Shown: positions 1-7,611 of the stretch, in pieces
How positions within the stretch are numbered: the first letter of the stretch is position 1
Layout of the letters: every line of letters starts with the position of its first letter
Assembly: GCA_963772805.1 (NCBI GenBank)
Contig: CAVYYU010000005.1
Location: forward strand, 361,964-425,963
DNA length: 64,000 nt
Direction: 5' to 3'
DNA from: Legionella_A sp963772805
Lineage (GTDB): Bacteria; Pseudomonadota; Gammaproteobacteria; Legionellales; Legionellaceae
Position numbers and translations under genes: made by a program
Notes under the pieces: generated by a model
Databases searched by the model: none
What the model was told of the DNA's origin: nothing
Seen by the model: only the letters and a program-made list of their open reading frames with translations

Positions 1-461
1 ACGGTCTGCGTATTATCGATGCGACTGCTGGCTGGGGCAGGGATTCGGCGGTGCTTGCCAGTTTTGGTGCACAAGTGCTGATGTTGGAACGCAGCCCGCT
101 GATGGCAGCGTTAATCGCTGACGCGCTAGTGCGTTTGGGCTCACAATCATCGTTAAGTCTGCTTTGTACGGATGCCAGGCACTATTTGCACGGTTTGTCT
201 GTAGAAGAATACCCCGATGTGATTTATATCGACCCCATGCATCCGCTGCGACAAAAATCGGCCTTGGTGAAGAAGGACATGCAAGTGCTGCAGGCATTAC
301 TGGGCGCTGATCAAGATGCGCAGGAGTTGTTGCAAGTGGCGATTGAGCGCACGCGCCAGCGTGTAGTGGTTAAATGGCCGCAACGGCTAGCGCCGTTAGT
401 GAAGCCTGATAGGAGTATTGAGGGTAAAACGGTGCGGTTTGATATTTATACTTTGCGATAA
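1..461 (+). CDS. rsmJ: 16S rRNA (guanine1516-N2)-methyltransferase RsmJ, 5'-truncated by window edge
   Basis: Only the 3' part of the gene is present; the frame is open from base 3. The visible protein begins with the SAM-binding motif DATAGWGRDSAVLASFG, followed by LERSPLMAALIADAL, the catalytic-region motif YIDPMHP and the family signature RQKSALVKKDMQVLQALLG. This order is typical of RsmJ (YhiQ), a SAM-dependent enzyme that methylates G1516 of 16S rRNA in the assembling 30S subunit. The end, with VVVKWPQRLAPL and then KTVRFDIYTL, matches the family C-terminus. A GTG at 51 could be mistaken for a start, but the methyltransferase motif lies upstream of it. Identity is strong; the N-terminus is not visible. 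Confidence 0.92.
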   Translation, partial: GLRIIDATAGWGRDSAVLASFGAQVLMLERSPLMAALIADALVRLGSQSSLSLLCTDARHYLHGLSVEEYPDVIYIDPMHPLRQKSALVKKDMQVLQALLGADQDAQELLQVAIERTRQRVVVKWPQRLAPLVKPDRSIEGKTVRFDIYTLR

Positions 462-539
462 TGATTTCTTCGTTTCACGGTGATTAAGCCCGGGAATTTT
501 TATACCTCAGCCCGAATGGATCGAGGTATATTTGACTCA

Positions 540-579
540 AAATCCCTTATTAAATGGCCGTGAAGTGGAGAAGGGATTT
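540..579 (-). terminator. Hairpin, terminator-like
   Basis: A 9-bp perfect inverted repeat (AAATCCCTT / AAGGGATTT) with a 22-nt loop. Read on the minus strand it ends in a TTTT stretch and lies 5 nt beyond the stop of the small minus-strand gene 584-751. It could also end rsmJ transcription on the plus strand, where the U tract is poor. Confidence 0.45.
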
Positions 580-583
580 ATGC

Positions 584-751
584 TCAATATTCACTTAGTT
601 CTTCACGCAGACGCCGTTCTTCATTTATATCCTCAATGCGTCTTCTTCTTTCCAATTTATTGCTAGCACTCGAATTACTGCTTTTTTTATCCCGAGTGTC
701 GCCATTGTCATTAACAGATGCTTCAGATTCTTTAAACCGTGCGGCGGTCAT
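584..751 (-). CDS. Small charged protein, 55 aa (PA3496-like)
   Basis: A short open frame with a strong Shine-Dalgarno (AAGGAG about 7 nt before the ATG). The product starts MTAARFKESEAS, has a Ser/Asn-rich, disordered N-terminal half, and ends in a highly charged helix, KLERRRRIEDINEERRLREEL. The pattern RRRIEDxxEERxLREEL near the C-terminus resembles the small PA3496-type proteins found widely in gammaproteobacteria; this assignment is by eye. No function is established from the sequence. It lies alone between rsmJ and a palindromic repeat, with a terminator-like hairpin directly after its stop. Confidence 0.6.
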   Translation of the reverse strand: MTAARFKESEASVNDNGDTRDKKSSNSSASNKLERRRRIEDINEERRLREELSEY

Positions 752-979
752 GACCATTCTCCTTATGTATTCGCTATCTCGTCTTGATTCCTTAACGAGA
801 GCTTGTTGACAAGCATTAAACAGCTAACATGAAGAAAATAGCAGAAATCGTGGCTAAGTGACAGTGGAATTTTTTGAGCAGAATCGGCAGGTAATTAATT
901 TTTTCCCAGAGCCGCTAGTAGTGTTTCTATTTAGGTTTGACCTGTGAGCTTGTATAAAATGTTCATTGTTTATTCGTAC

Positions 980-1073
980 TGTAGGTTGGTGCTGAGCGAT
1001 AAGCGAAGCCCAACAAGGGCGCTTCCCGTGCCGCGATTGTTGGGCTTCGCTTATCGCTCAGCACCAACCTACA
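980..1073. repeat. Palindromic intergenic repeat, copy 1
   Basis: Two 36-nt perfectly complementary arms (980-1015 and 1038-1073), beginning TGTAGGTTGGTGC and containing AAGCGAAGCCCAACA, around a 22-nt GC-rich loop. Near-identical elements lie at 7520-7610 and 35823-35914. It encodes nothing plausible and sits between genes. It looks like a non-autonomous, REP/MITE-like element that forms a long hairpin. Confidence 0.85.
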
Positions 1074-1144
1074 ACAACCTGTCAAAATCAAATAGAAACG
1101 CTACTTGCATGAATCTTGCATCTGGATATTTTGAACAAGCCTGG

Positions 1145-2425
1145 TCATCTTTGTCCTGGGGCTTGGTGGACTTCTACAGCAGGTAGCGCAGATTGCGGTG
1201 CGGCTACTGGTTGAGAAGCTTTAAGACCTTGTAAATGGGTTTTGAACTCACTTGATTTATATATTGTGCTTATTGCTTGGCCCTCGGTTGCCTTCGCGTT
1301 TGCATATGCACGCTCAGCAGCCACTTTGAATGAGGGCGCACCTTTCGCAAAGGAGGGGTCTTCTTTCCCATCTTTTTTTGCAAATGCTTCTAGTGCCGTC
1401 ACGGTTCCATTGATATTTATTGTTATCTTTTTAGGATCAAAGCCTGTCGCACAGCAGGCAAGATAAGCTTCGCGAGCCATCTTATTGGCATATTCAGGGT
1501 TATTGTGCTCTACTGACATTGTGATTGAATCATGCCCATTTGCGCGCACTGCCCGGGCAAGGCTTTCCATGTCCTGACCCATAGTAGCGTCCCTGCCAAA
1601 AAGAAAACTGTAGACACGATTTGGAAATTGTACCTTTAACGTATCACCCTCAAAGGTTGCAGTACTGCCCCCTGGTGTTTTAAAACTCGCTAACATCTTG
1701 GGTGTTATGCCTTTTACTAGCGCACTGAAAGCAGCATTATCGGCATTTTGATTGGCAATGTTAATACCTTCTGGCTGTGGAATCCTTGCCTCAAGGTTCC
1801 GCAATAAACCTTCATTTCCTTTGCTTGTTAAAATGTGTTTTAAAGTAACTATGCGCCACGCTTCATTATGCATATTAATTAATGAGTCGCTTACGTTTTT
1901 TGTAAACGTTTCAATTTCTTTTTTTTGATTTTGCTCCAGAAAGTCAAGCATGTTTTTTTTCACTTGCTCGACCTTTGTAGCATCTTTAGGGTCTACACCA
2001 AGACTTTCTAAGAGGTTTGGATCCTGGAGTTGTTCTGAAAGCGTATCTTTTTCTAGTTTGTGTTCTTTAGAAATTGCCTGAATAGCTGCATCTCGAGCTG
2101 GATATACCGAGTCAATTTTTTCGAAATTATCAATTTTATCTATAGCTGCATTAAATGTTTCCTGGTCCTTTCTAATGGTACTCTTGGATAGGTATATAAT
2201 GGGTTTAACGACAACAGCTAAACACTGTTTTATATAATCAGTATTTTCTTTAGTATTTACGATGTTTATACCAGGGGTCTTCTCAATCTGCTTGTATAAG
2301 TGATCAGCCGTGAGCCGTGAGTCCATATACCTACCAAAGCTTTGGGCGGGGTGTAATACCTTCTCAAAGTTCATGCTGCCCATAGACTTTCTTACGGCTT
2401 CGGAAATACTAATTTGCATTGCCAT
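1145..2425 (-). CDS. Unrecognised 426-aa protein, effector-like
   Basis: A soluble protein without signal peptide or obvious membrane segment. Residues about 60-200 are predicted helical and highly charged. Residues about 265-345 form a distinct block (VQFPNRVYSFLFGRDATMGQ, then DSITMSVEHNNPEYANKMAREAYLACCATGFDPKKI), which resembles the 'gene product acts on residues of row X' style domains (LPD7-like) of Legionella effectors and mobilisation proteins. That resemblance is weak and by eye. The C-terminal 20 residues are Pro/Ala-rich. A GAGTGAG motif lies upstream; either ATG 2425 or the ATG two codons later may be the start. It is monocistronic, downstream of metQ on the same strand and separated by the tandem repeat. 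No function is assigned. Confidence 0.7.
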   Translation of the reverse strand: MAMQISISEAVRKSMGSMNFEKVLHPAQSFGRYMDSRLTADHLYKQIEKTPGINIVNTKENTDYIKQCLAVVVKPIIYLSKSTIRKDQETFNAAIDKIDNFEKIDSVYPARDAAIQAISKEHKLEKDTLSEQLQDPNLLESLGVDPKDATKVEQVKKNMLDFLEQNQKKEIETFTKNVSDSLINMHNEAWRIVTLKHILTSKGNEGLLRNLEARIPQPEGINIANQNADNAAFSALVKGITPKMLASFKTPGGSTATFEGDTLKVQFPNRVYSFLFGRDATMGQDMESLARAVRANGHDSITMSVEHNNPEYANKMAREAYLACCATGFDPKKITININGTVTALEAFAKKDGKEDPSFAKGAPSFKVAAERAYANAKATEGQAISTIYKSSEFKTHLQGLKASQPVAAPQSALPAVEVHQAPGQR

Positions 2426-2493
2426 ATACTCACTCTCTCAAATTTACATTTAGATAAAGTATAACACCAAATTATTAAGTCATAATTAAGTGG

Positions 2494-2546
2494 TGCATCA
2501 CCATGCAGCAATGGCTGCATCACCATGCAGCAATGGCTGCATCACC
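2494..2546. repeat. 22-bp tandem duplication spanning the metQ stop codon
   Basis: Two full copies plus 9 nt of a third copy of a 22-bp unit (TGCATCACCATGCAGCAATGG + C), starting at 2494, 2516 and 2538. The copy inside metQ encodes the last residues GDAAIAAW and the stop; the other copy lies beyond the stop. As 22 is not a multiple of 3, the extra copy is out of frame but leaves the protein unchanged. Confidence 0.85.
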
Positions 2547-3296
2547 AAATAGCGCGTGTGCTTTGGCTGTCACTTCGGGTGAGTTTAACGCTTTTACCAG
2601 CAATGCCAGTTGCTCTTTTTTCGTGCTGTCGCGGCGAATGACGATTACATTTGCATAGGGGGATGCTTTGTTCTCTTTGAACAAGGCATCACGCGAGGGG
2701 CGAAGTCCTGCGGGAATGGCGAATGTGGTATTGATGACCGCGGCGTCTACGTCTGCCAACACGCGAGGAAGTTGGGCTGCGTCTAATTCTTTGAAACGCA
2801 GTTTTTTAGGATTACTGCCAATGTCCTGAATGGTCGCGTTTTGTTTGCTTTTCAGGGTAATGAGTCCCGCCTTTTGCATGAGCAACAGTGCGCGGGCTTC
2901 GTTGCTGGGGTCGTTAGGCAGTGCTATTAGCGCTTTCTCAGGCAGTTTGTGTAATGACTTGAATTTGGCTGAATAGATGCCTGTAGGGTAGATAAAGGTT
3001 TTACCGATTACTTCCAAGTCATAGCCATGCGCTTTGCTGGATGCTTGCAAATAAGGTAGATGTTGATAAACATTGGCATCCAGGCTGCCATCTTGCAATG
3101 CTTCATTGGGTAGGTTGTAGTCATTAAATTCGATGATTTTAACGGTTAAACCGTAGCGGTCTAGAGCGACTTGTTGAGCGACCTCCACCAATTCAGTTTC
3201 AGGGCCAGAAATCGTGCCCACGGTTAAGGTGTTGGGTGAGGGTTTGCTGCAACCCAATAAGGTTAACAATAGGGTGAAAACTGTCAAAATGCGCAT
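2520..3296 (-). CDS. metQ: Methionine ABC transporter substrate-binding lipoprotein MetQ
   Basis: A 258-residue NlpA/MetQ-family lipoprotein that binds D/L-methionine in the periplasm and delivers it to MetNI. The signal peptide MRILTVFTLLLTLLGC ends in a lipobox (LLGC, lipidated Cys16). Family motifs follow: TVGTISGPETELVEVA, EFNDYNLPNEALQDGSLDANVYQHLPYL, PNDPSNEARALLLMQKAGLI, and the ligand-site region AAVINTTFAIPAGL. Length is normal for the family. It is the last gene of metN-metI-metQ, 42 nt after metI. The 3' end lies inside a tandem duplication that does not alter the protein. Confidence 0.95.
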   Translation of the reverse strand: MRILTVFTLLLTLLGCSKPSPNTLTVGTISGPETELVEVAQQVALDRYGLTVKIIEFNDYNLPNEALQDGSLDANVYQHLPYLQASSKAHGYDLEVIGKTFIYPTGIYSAKFKSLHKLPEKALIALPNDPSNEARALLLMQKAGLITLKSKQNATIQDIGSNPKKLRFKELDAAQLPRVLADVDAAVINTTFAIPAGLRPSRDALFKENKASPYANVIVIRRDSTKKEQLALLVKALNSPEVTAKAHALFGDAAIAAW

Positions 3297-3338
3297 TTGA
3301 ATCTCCTGAAACGAACTATCGATTGTTTTTCATTGGCA

Positions 3339-3986
3339 TTAACTGGGCGTAAACCGCCGTGCAAGGCGATCGCCACCCGTTTGTAACAATTGCACGATCA
3401 CCACCAAAATAACCACGGTACCCAGCATTACCCCGACATTAAAACGCTGGTAACCGTAGCGAATAGCCAAGTCGCCCAGACCGCCACCGCCCACCGTTCC
3501 TGCCATCGCGGAATAGTTTACCAGTGTAATGGCGGTTACAGTTGTCGCATGAATCAATGATGGCATTGCTTCGGGCAGTAATATTTGGCGAATCATCTGC
3601 CAGGTACTGGCGCCCATTGCATACCCGGTTTCAATCAATCCACTTGGCAAACTTTGATAGACATTATCAACAAGACGGGCGAAAAAAGGGGTGGCTCCAA
3701 GGGTTAGGGGTACTATGGCGGCATGAAGCCCAATCGATGTTCCCACCAACAAACGGGTGAAAGGGATTAAGGCAACTAATAAAATAATAAAGGGTATGGA
3801 ACGGCTGATGTTGATTATCGCCGCAATCACGCGGTTAACGGCAGGATTAGGCTTCACTTTGGCGGTGGTAAACAGCAGTGTGCCCAACGGCAGACCTAAT
3901 AAAATAGCAAACAGGGTGCTTGCCAATACCATATAAAGCGTTTCGCCTGTAGCGAGTAAAAAATTATACAACATCGTCAGTGACAT
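3339..3986 (-). CDS. metI: Methionine ABC transporter permease MetI
   Basis: A 215-residue inner-membrane permease with five predicted membrane helices. The EAA-loop for contact with the MetN ATPase is visible as ETGYAMGASTWQMIRQILLPEAMPSLI. Other MetI signatures are NISRSIPFIILLVALIPFTRLLVGTSIG and GTVGGGGLGDLAIRYGYQRF. It overlaps the end of metN by 23 nt, indicating translational coupling; an ATG four codons downstream is an alternative start. Confidence 0.95.
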   Translation of the reverse strand: MSLTMLYNFLLATGETLYMVLASTLFAILLGLPLGTLLFTTAKVKPNPAVNRVIAAIINISRSIPFIILLVALIPFTRLLVGTSIGLHAAIVPLTLGATPFFARLVDNVYQSLPSGLIETGYAMGASTWQMIRQILLPEAMPSLIHATTVTAITLVNYSAMAGTVGGGGLGDLAIRYGYQRFNVGVMLGTVVILVVIVQLLQTGGDRLARRFTPS

Positions 3987-4989
3987 ACCCTAAAATCTCC
4001 ACAGTTAAGCCAGATTGTTCACACCGCTTGCTAAAGGCGTTCATTAAGTCTTGATCAGCCTTTAATTCAGCGACGAGCACACCACAGGTCACGGTATCGA
4101 AGCGATCAATATTGGCGAGCAGGATATTGATATCAAGATGCAGCTCGCGGCTAGCCTGGCTAATAAAAGGAACTGTCGCACCTTCGCCTTCAAAAAATAA
4201 ACGCACCAGCGGTTTATTGTTACGCACTTGTGTTAAACGGCTACTCAAACAAATAGGCAATTGTGGGCTAAGTTGCTTGTATAACATGCTGCGGGCAAGA
4301 CTGTCTTTGCGGGCAAACACATTGGCAATGGATGTGGTTTCAATGACTTTTCCAGCGTCCATGACGGATAAACGATGACAAATCCGTTTCACTACATCCA
4401 TTTCATGCGTTATTAACACGATAGTGATGCCATAGAGGGTATTTATTTTTTTGAGCAAGGTGAGAATCGCATCCGTTGTTTCGGGATCAAGTGCGGACGT
4501 TGCTTCGTCACAGAGCAAGATTTTAGGTGAGCAACTGAGTGCGCGTGCAATAGCCACACGTTGTTTTTGACCGCCGCTTAGCTGCGCGGGATAGGCGTGG
4601 ATTTTGTCGCCCAATTCAACCAGCGGTAATAACTCGTCTATTTTAGCTTTAATCGCATCTTCGTCTATACCCTGAATGCGCATGGGCAAGGCGATATTGT
4701 CATAGACTGTTTTGGCGTTGAGTAAATTAAACTGCTGGAAAATCATTGCCATTTTGTGACGCGCATTGCGTAATTCGTTATTTGGCAGGTGTGTAATATT
4801 CACAGCATCAACGAGCACATCACCCCGGTCTGGGCGTTCTAATAAATTAATACAACGCAATAAAGTGGATTTTCCCGCACCGCTTTTACCAATGATGCCA
4901 AAAATTTCACCTTCTTGAATAAACAGATCTATATCGTGTAGTACGACATGGTGATTAAAAGATTTAGTTAGCCCGCTAAGTTCGATCAT
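3964..4989 (-). CDS. metN: Methionine ABC transporter ATPase MetN
   Basis: A 341-residue ATPase. It has Walker A GKSGAGKST, the ABC signature LSGGQKQR, Walker B ILLCDEATSALDP and the switch-loop ITHEMDV. The C-terminal 80-90 residues form the NIL domain, which binds methionine and gives allosteric trans-inhibition in MetN proteins. First gene of metNIQ; it drives ATP-dependent methionine import. A sigma-70-like promoter lies 143 nt upstream; no SAM riboswitch could be recognised in the leader. Confidence 0.95.
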   Translation of the reverse strand: MIELSGLTKSFNHHVVLHDIDLFIQEGEIFGIIGKSGAGKSTLLRCINLLERPDRGDVLVDAVNITHLPNNELRNARHKMAMIFQQFNLLNAKTVYDNIALPMRIQGIDEDAIKAKIDELLPLVELGDKIHAYPAQLSGGQKQRVAIARALSCSPKILLCDEATSALDPETTDAILTLLKKINTLYGITIVLITHEMDVVKRICHRLSVMDAGKVIETTSIANVFARKDSLARSMLYKQLSPQLPICLSSRLTQVRNNKPLVRLFFEGEGATVPFISQASRELHLDINILLANIDRFDTVTCGVLVAELKADQDLMNAFSKRCEQSGLTVEILGYVTDDVV

Positions 4990-5131
4990 GATGTTACCAG
5001 AATTTTGCAGCAGGCGGGTCGCTAAGAAGGGGGGGATTCAACCCGCTTTAGCCGTATTTTCAAAAGATAGATTGCAAGAATCAGTCAATCGAGCGCCCGC
5101 AAGCTGTGTGTTCAAATCGGCGCAAGCTGCG

Positions 5132-5159
5132 ATTATACATGACCTGTGTGGATTGACAA
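5132..5159 (-). promoter_or_regulatory. Sigma-70-type promoter for metNIQ
   Basis: On the minus strand: -35 TTGTCA (5154-5159), a 16-nt spacer, and a perfect -10 TATAAT (5132-5137). It predicts a leader of about 135 nt before metN. The leader contains an inverted repeat GCGGGT / ACCCGC (about 5015-5046) that could form a regulatory hairpin. No MetJ-type box or S-box is evident. Confidence 0.65.
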
Positions 5160-5263
5160 CATTGATTTTAAGTGAATGTATAAGGTGGGGGTGTTTTGAC
5201 GAAGTCGAAATCGGGGGATTGCGCGCAGCACAAAACCCCGTTGCTAATACAGCTATTGATTGG

Positions 5264-6064
5264 TTATCGTGGCTGAGGTTGATCTTCCGTATGTTCCTGT
5301 GATGTATTTTCGTTACTAGTGCCAAGTACATCTCTAAGTTTTTTAGTAGTGAAAAATCCTTCAACGTTAAAAATTCCTGCCCATGCTGCTAATCCAAATG
5401 ATAAAACAGTCGCAATCGTTTTGACAAAGGATATCCATCCGCTATCACGGCTTTTGGACAGCGTATTCTGGGTGGTCTCGCTAAATATTGCTTTGAATTT
5501 TATCAATTTTTCAGAATTACTTTCTTCGGAATTTAGCGCGCTCACTAGGTTTCCGACTATTTTTGACTTTTGTTCTGAGCTTGAACTCGACTGTAAATGT
5601 GTAAGGTATGTTTGACATATACTTAATAATTTTTTTATCATAATGGAATTTTCAATGTCTTTTTTCGATGATATCTGGTCAAGTTGGCCTTGCAGTTCTG
5701 CACGTGAATTTTCCAGATGAAATTTTTCTATGTTTAAGTCCTCGATAACACTATTCTTATCTAAGACTGTATTTTCAAGTGTTTTTATAGTCTCAGCCTG
5801 CGCTGCATTTTTTTTCATCCATGATTCTCTGATGTCGTTTATTTGATGTTGTTGATGATCTAGAGTCTTATCATCTTGCTGTAAGGCATGATTCTCTACT
5901 GTTAAAAGCAGTATTGTTTGCTTGAGTGCCGATGACTCGCGTTGAGACAGTGTCAGTAAGTCGTTCAGCGCAGCTATATCTTTAACTAACTCCTTGGTGT
6001 CTTCTGTGTTGTGTGGTTGTCTAGGCACGGTTTTCTCCAAATTCTTTAATTTATTTAAGATCAT
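5264..6064 (-). CDS. Coiled-coil protein with Legionellales-type C-terminal 'RDS' module (paralogue of 7612-9174)
   Basis: About 266 residues. The N-terminal half (about 25-140) is heptad-rich coiled coil (LENTVLDKNSVIEDLNIEKF and similar). From about residue 145 it aligns with the C-terminus of the neighbouring 520-aa protein: LLxIC, KxKIVxxL, then TQNTLSKSRDSG, a hydrophobic stretch SFVKTIATVLSFGLAAWAGIF, and VEGFFTTKKLRDVLG. The last 18 residues are acidic and Pro/Gln-rich. The hydrophobic stretch is long enough to touch or span a membrane. The RDS-hydrophobic-glycine pattern recalls C-termini of many Legionella effector-like proteins (from memory). Start is ambiguous: ATG 6064 or GTG 6073, neither with a strong ribosome site. 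Function unknown. Confidence 0.72.
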   Translation of the reverse strand: MILNKLKNLEKTVPRQPHNTEDTKELVKDIAALNDLLTLSQRESSALKQTILLLTVENHALQQDDKTLDHQQHQINDIRESWMKKNAAQAETIKTLENTVLDKNSVIEDLNIEKFHLENSRAELQGQLDQISSKKDIENSIMIKKLLSICQTYLTHLQSSSSSEQKSKIVGNLVSALNSEESNSEKLIKFKAIFSETTQNTLSKSRDSGWISFVKTIATVLSFGLAAWAGIFNVEGFFTTKKLRDVLGTSNENTSQEHTEDQPQPR

Positions 6065-6247
6065 GTTCAACACAAACCGTAGGTTGAAAGTAGCTTACTT
6101 TCAAACACAGTATTGCTATTAGTCGTGCGGTGCAGACATGATGGTCAATATACTAGCATGAAGGGCAATATATATCCACAGAAAAGTAGTCAGGCATCTG
6201 GGTGCTCGTTAAACGATTAAGGTTTGGTTCGGGTCGAGTGTTACTAG

Positions 6248-7466
6248 CAGGGCAAGAGCGTCAAAGTTCAAATTCCTAACACCTTTTCCCTATATTCGTC
6301 ATAAAGACTCGCTTTTCGTCTTTTTCGAGGAACTGAAAACTTTGATTCCGACTCTTTTCTTATCAAATTCAACGCAAGGTGTCGCATAACACTCATGTTC
6401 TCTGCAGCCACTCCCCGTCTAATTCTTGAGTCATCTTCTTTAAACGTAACATCCATAACCCAATGCAAGGAATTTTCAACGTGCCAATGACATCGGATTG
6501 CATGGTTGATTTTAGGCGCATTAGCCTCAAGTGAGCTAATATAATAACGTTTTTCCTGAGTAACAACATTATTAATGTCACGAGAAGATATAATGCAAAT
6601 CAAACTTTTTAAATCAGCCCACTCTTTGCGAAAATCTTTAAGGTAATCAGGTAAAGGAATAGCATAACAAACTCTTGATTCAATTCGTCCATGACCATAA
6701 TCATTTTCTTCAGCTCTAGAGTGCTCAACAGCCGCAAAATTTTTTTTAATCGCTGTTGAAAAAAAATCGCTCACCATCTCTTGTAGTTCGCTTTGATTCC
6801 CTTTGAGTGCTAAAACATAATCGGCTTCGCATTCACGTATTTTTTTTGCAATATCGCGTTGGCATCCCATTGCATCAATAGTAACAATACATCCTTTTAG
6901 TTCCAGAATATCAAGCAACTGCGGGATTGCCGTTATCTCATTAGATTTTGTATCTGTTTTTTGCTGCCCTAAAACCACGCCATTTTGGCAAGCCCATGCA
7001 CTAACCATATGGATCGCTGCTTTACGATTCTTTTTATCGTAAGAGCGACGGGCTTGTTTTCCATCAATGGCTACGATTTCTCCATCTGTTATTTTAGCTA
7101 TCGATTGAACCCAGCTTATAAAACAGGATTGAAGTGCTTTTGGTGATAAACAAGACATCACTCGAGCAACCGTATCATGACGAGGTATACCATTTTCGTA
7201 AGGCAAAAATTTTCTCAGCCAATCCAATTTACCATGTCCAAAATCTTCTATGGCTTCCCAGCCGTCAAATCCAGAAACAATTGCGCTGATACAGAGAAAT
7301 ACAATCTCTATTAGTGGGTAATCTGTCCGGCCTCTTACACGTGGATCGGGTAAATCACCAAAATACTCTACTAAACCATTAGACATTCAAATAGCCTCAT
7401 TTTATAAAATGTGGCTATTTGATCATAGCTCGCTGCTATTTAAAAGATTTTGGTGATCTTGCCCTG
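6248..7466 (-). mobile_element. Complete ISAs1-family insertion sequence, 1219 bp
   Basis: Terminal inverted repeats begin CAGGGCAAGA at both ends, continuing with 5 of 8 matches (about 18 bp, 3 mismatches). A perfect 10-bp target-site duplication, GTGTTACTAG, flanks it (6238-6247 and 7467-7476). One intact transposase gene fills the element. The intact ends, duplication and frame point to a recent insertion. It sits between the two paralogous coiled-coil genes without breaking either frame. Confidence 0.93.
6268..7386 (-). CDS. ISAs1-family transposase
   Basis: A 372-residue DDE transposase. The N-terminal DUF4338-like region (EYFGDLPDPRVRGRTDYPLIEIVFLCISAIVSG) is followed by the catalytic core. 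Core motifs are GEIVAIDGKQARRS (first Asp), VTIDAMGCQRDIAKKI (second Asp), and HWHVENSLHWVMDVTFKEDDSRIRRG (catalytic Glu). These are hallmark ISAs1/IS4-like signatures. The frame is full length with no stop or frameshift, so the enzyme may be active. It is only distantly related to the second ISAs1-type transposase in this window (44151-45266). Confidence 0.95.
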   Translation of the reverse strand: MSNGLVEYFGDLPDPRVRGRTDYPLIEIVFLCISAIVSGFDGWEAIEDFGHGKLDWLRKFLPYENGIPRHDTVARVMSCLSPKALQSCFISWVQSIAKITDGEIVAIDGKQARRSYDKKNRKAAIHMVSAWACQNGVVLGQQKTDTKSNEITAIPQLLDILELKGCIVTIDAMGCQRDIAKKIRECEADYVLALKGNQSELQEMVSDFFSTAIKKNFAAVEHSRAEENDYGHGRIESRVCYAIPLPDYLKDFRKEWADLKSLICIISSRDINNVVTQEKRYYISSLEANAPKINHAIRCHWHVENSLHWVMDVTFKEDDSRIRRGVAAENMSVMRHLALNLIRKESESKFSVPRKRRKASLYDEYREKVLGI

Positions 7467-7519
7467 GTGTTACTAGTACTGTTGTAATGAAGTTTAGACA
7501 AGTAATATATACTCGTGCC

Positions 7520-7610
7520 GTAGGTTGGCGCTGAGCGGTAGCGAAGCCCAACAATCGTGGCACGGGAAATTCCTTTGTTGGGCTTCGCTACCGCTCAGCA
7601 CCAACCTACA
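7520..7610. repeat. Palindromic intergenic repeat, copy 2
   Basis: Same family as 980-1073. The arms start GTAGGTTGGCGCTGAGCGG and contain AGCGAAGCCCAACA; they surround a short AT/GC loop (ATCGTGGCACGGG...). The right arm ends 2 nt before the stop codon of the minus-strand gene 7612-9174, so it could also act as its 3' hairpin. Confidence 0.85.
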
Positions 7611-7611
7611 A

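Noticed and set aside
944..1186. Plus-strand frame of 80 codons across the first palindromic repeat
   Set aside because: It runs straight through the inverted repeat and overlaps the end of the minus-strand gene; no ribosome site and no protein-like composition.
4990..5131. SAM riboswitch upstream of metNIQ
   Set aside because: The leader has a short hairpin, but none of the conserved S-box or SAM-II type sequence could be recognised.
5038..5364. Minus-strand frame of 108 codons upstream of metN
   Set aside because: It overlaps the 3' end of the coiled-coil gene in another frame and contains the metN promoter; no ribosome site.
6074..6247. A further copy of the palindromic repeat at about 6078
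   Set aside because: Only the short string CGTAGGTTG is shared; no second arm is present.
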